Shown: one piece after another, positions 15,140-15,724 of the stretch
Layout of the letters: each line of letters opens with the position of its first letter
Numbering within the stretch: position 1 is the stretch's first letter
Assembly: GCA_024233215.1 (NCBI GenBank)
Contig: JACKPW010000055.1
Location: 1-15,724 of the forward strand
Source: Verrucomicrobiales bacterium
GTDB taxonomy: Bacteria; Verrucomicrobiota; Verrucomicrobiia; Limisphaerales; J093
DNA: 15,724 nt
Direction: 5' to 3'
The notes under the pieces: generated by a model
What the model was told of the DNA's origin: nothing
What the model saw: only the letters and a program-made list of their open reading frames with translations
The model's database searches: none
Program-made: the position numbers and the translations under genes

Positions 15140-15565
15140 ATGAACATACGCAGAACAAACGGCAGCCCTCGCATCGAGGGCAACCATGCGAACAACGCAC
15201 ACAAGCACGGGCAGCCGTCGGCGACGCCCGGTCCCGGGCCAGCCGACACGCAGCTCCTGCCGGCCTTCGACGGGGTCCACATCCCCGAGAGCTGGCTGGA
15301 GGAAGCCGCCAGGACTCCGGGCCGGCCGCCCCGGACCGCCAAGGAATACGACCGCGCCAGGGCGGCCTGCGTGGCCGATTTCGAAGCGCGGCGGGCGCGA
15401 GAGGACAAGCGGAGATCCGGGGGGCGGGTTCAGCCGATCTCCGTCTCGGCGGTGCTGTGGTTGTGGATCGGGTTCCGCGCCGTTCCCCTCGCCGTCCAGG
15501 GCTATGACACGTTGGAGGCATGGATCCGCGTGGCCCTGATGGTGGCGGGCCTGCCCACTCATTGA
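15140..15565 (+). CDS. Small protein of unknown function
   Basis: The 141-aa frame has GC-rich third positions and a plausible composition, better than the overlapping frames on either strand. Its N-terminal third is polar and low in structure. The middle (about 42-70: LPAFDGVHIPESWLEEAAR, then PPRTAKEYDRARAACVADFEARRARED) reads as helical and charged, and residues about 98-120 (VSAVLWLWIGFRAVPLAVQG) are hydrophobic and could form one membrane or core helix. The start has only a weak purine stretch before it; later starts are possible. It is divergent from target 2 and followed by a terminator. I do not recognise the family and there is no evidence that it belongs to the DGR. Confidence 0.55.
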   Translation: MNIRRTNGSPRIEGNHANNAHKHGQPSATPGPGPADTQLLPAFDGVHIPESWLEEAARTPGRPPRTAKEYDRARAACVADFEARRAREDKRRSGGRVQPISVSAVLWLWIGFRAVPLAVQGYDTLEAWIRVALMVAGLPTH

Positions 15566-15593
15566 GTTGGCGCCGGCAAGACGCATGAACCAA

Positions 15594-15621
15594 GGCGGGC
15601 GGGTTACTCCGTCCGCCTTTT
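15594..15621 (+). terminator. Intrinsic terminator of the small gene
   Basis: A 9-bp stem GGCGGGCGG / CCGTCCGCC (one G-U pair) with a 6-nt loop is followed by TTTT, 29 bp after the stop codon of the preceding gene on the same strand. The rest of the window to 15724 has no supportable gene; an ATG at 15706 or 15710 could begin one that lies outside. Confidence 0.75.
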
Positions 15622-15724
15622 CGTCACCTTCATGTGGGCCGCACGGGTTGCCTCCCGCCAATCCCTTTGCGGGGCGGGTCCGATCGCCGCACCAACCGGA
15701 CGGCAATGGATGATGGAACTCGCG

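Noticed and set aside
15092..15706. Minus-strand and alternative plus-strand frames overlapping the small gene
   Set aside because: Composition is poorer (rich in R, P and G), one would run through the intrinsic terminator, and the 141-aa plus frame is the better candidate.
1..15724. CRISPR arrays, tRNA or rRNA genes
   Set aside because: No regularly spaced identical repeats with unique spacers, no cloverleaf-like sequences and no rRNA signature were seen.

Overview
This GC-rich window most likely comes from a member of the Verrucomicrobiota. That is an inference from the large secreted protein with calcium-binding thrombospondin-type and CARDB-like repeats, the sulfatase-modifying-factor (FGE-like) domains and the many 18-nt intergenic hairpins; there is no rRNA or other marker gene to prove it.

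The core of the window (about 4.6-14.9 kb) is a complete diversity-generating retroelement (DGR). It has a reverse transcriptase with the DGR signature (8396-9472, minus), an Avd accessory protein (9459-9821, plus), one template repeat (TR, 4635-4772) and two target genes on the minus strand. Each target ends in a variable repeat (VR1 4916-5053, VR2 11881-12018). Over 138 aligned bases without gaps, VR1 differs from TR at 17 positions and VR2 at 16, and every difference falls on a TR adenine (29 adenines available). This is the hallmark of adenine-specific mutagenic homing and is direct evidence that both genes have been diversified.

Both targets are large NACHT-type NTPases with a C-terminal FGE/C-type-lectin-fold domain whose last ~47 residues are the variable surface. 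Target 1 (1125 aa) carries an N-terminal HD-type hydrolase-like domain. Target 2 (1014 aa) carries an N-terminal region I do not recognise. The layout is effector, then NTPase switch, then hypervariable sensor, which suggests a diversifying recognition or conflict (immune-like) system with at least two receptors served by one RT and one template.

The layout is unusual. The TR lies beyond the 3' end of target 1, about 3.6 kb from the RT gene. Avd is head-to-head with, and overlaps the start of, the RT gene. A conserved pyrimidine tract plus small hairpin follows both VRs but not the TR. An IS701-like insertion sequence (about 9925-11783) sits between avd and the VR2 end of target 2. Its transposase appears to be made as a fusion with an AbrB-like N-terminal ORF by slippage on a run of nine A.

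Left flank (1-4064, minus): the first 1354 codons of a secreted multidomain protein that runs off the window. The 4065-4634 stretch has no gene but holds paired hairpins and a likely dispersed repeat. Right flank: a small plus-strand gene of unknown function (15140-15565) diverges from target 2 and is followed by a good intrinsic terminator.
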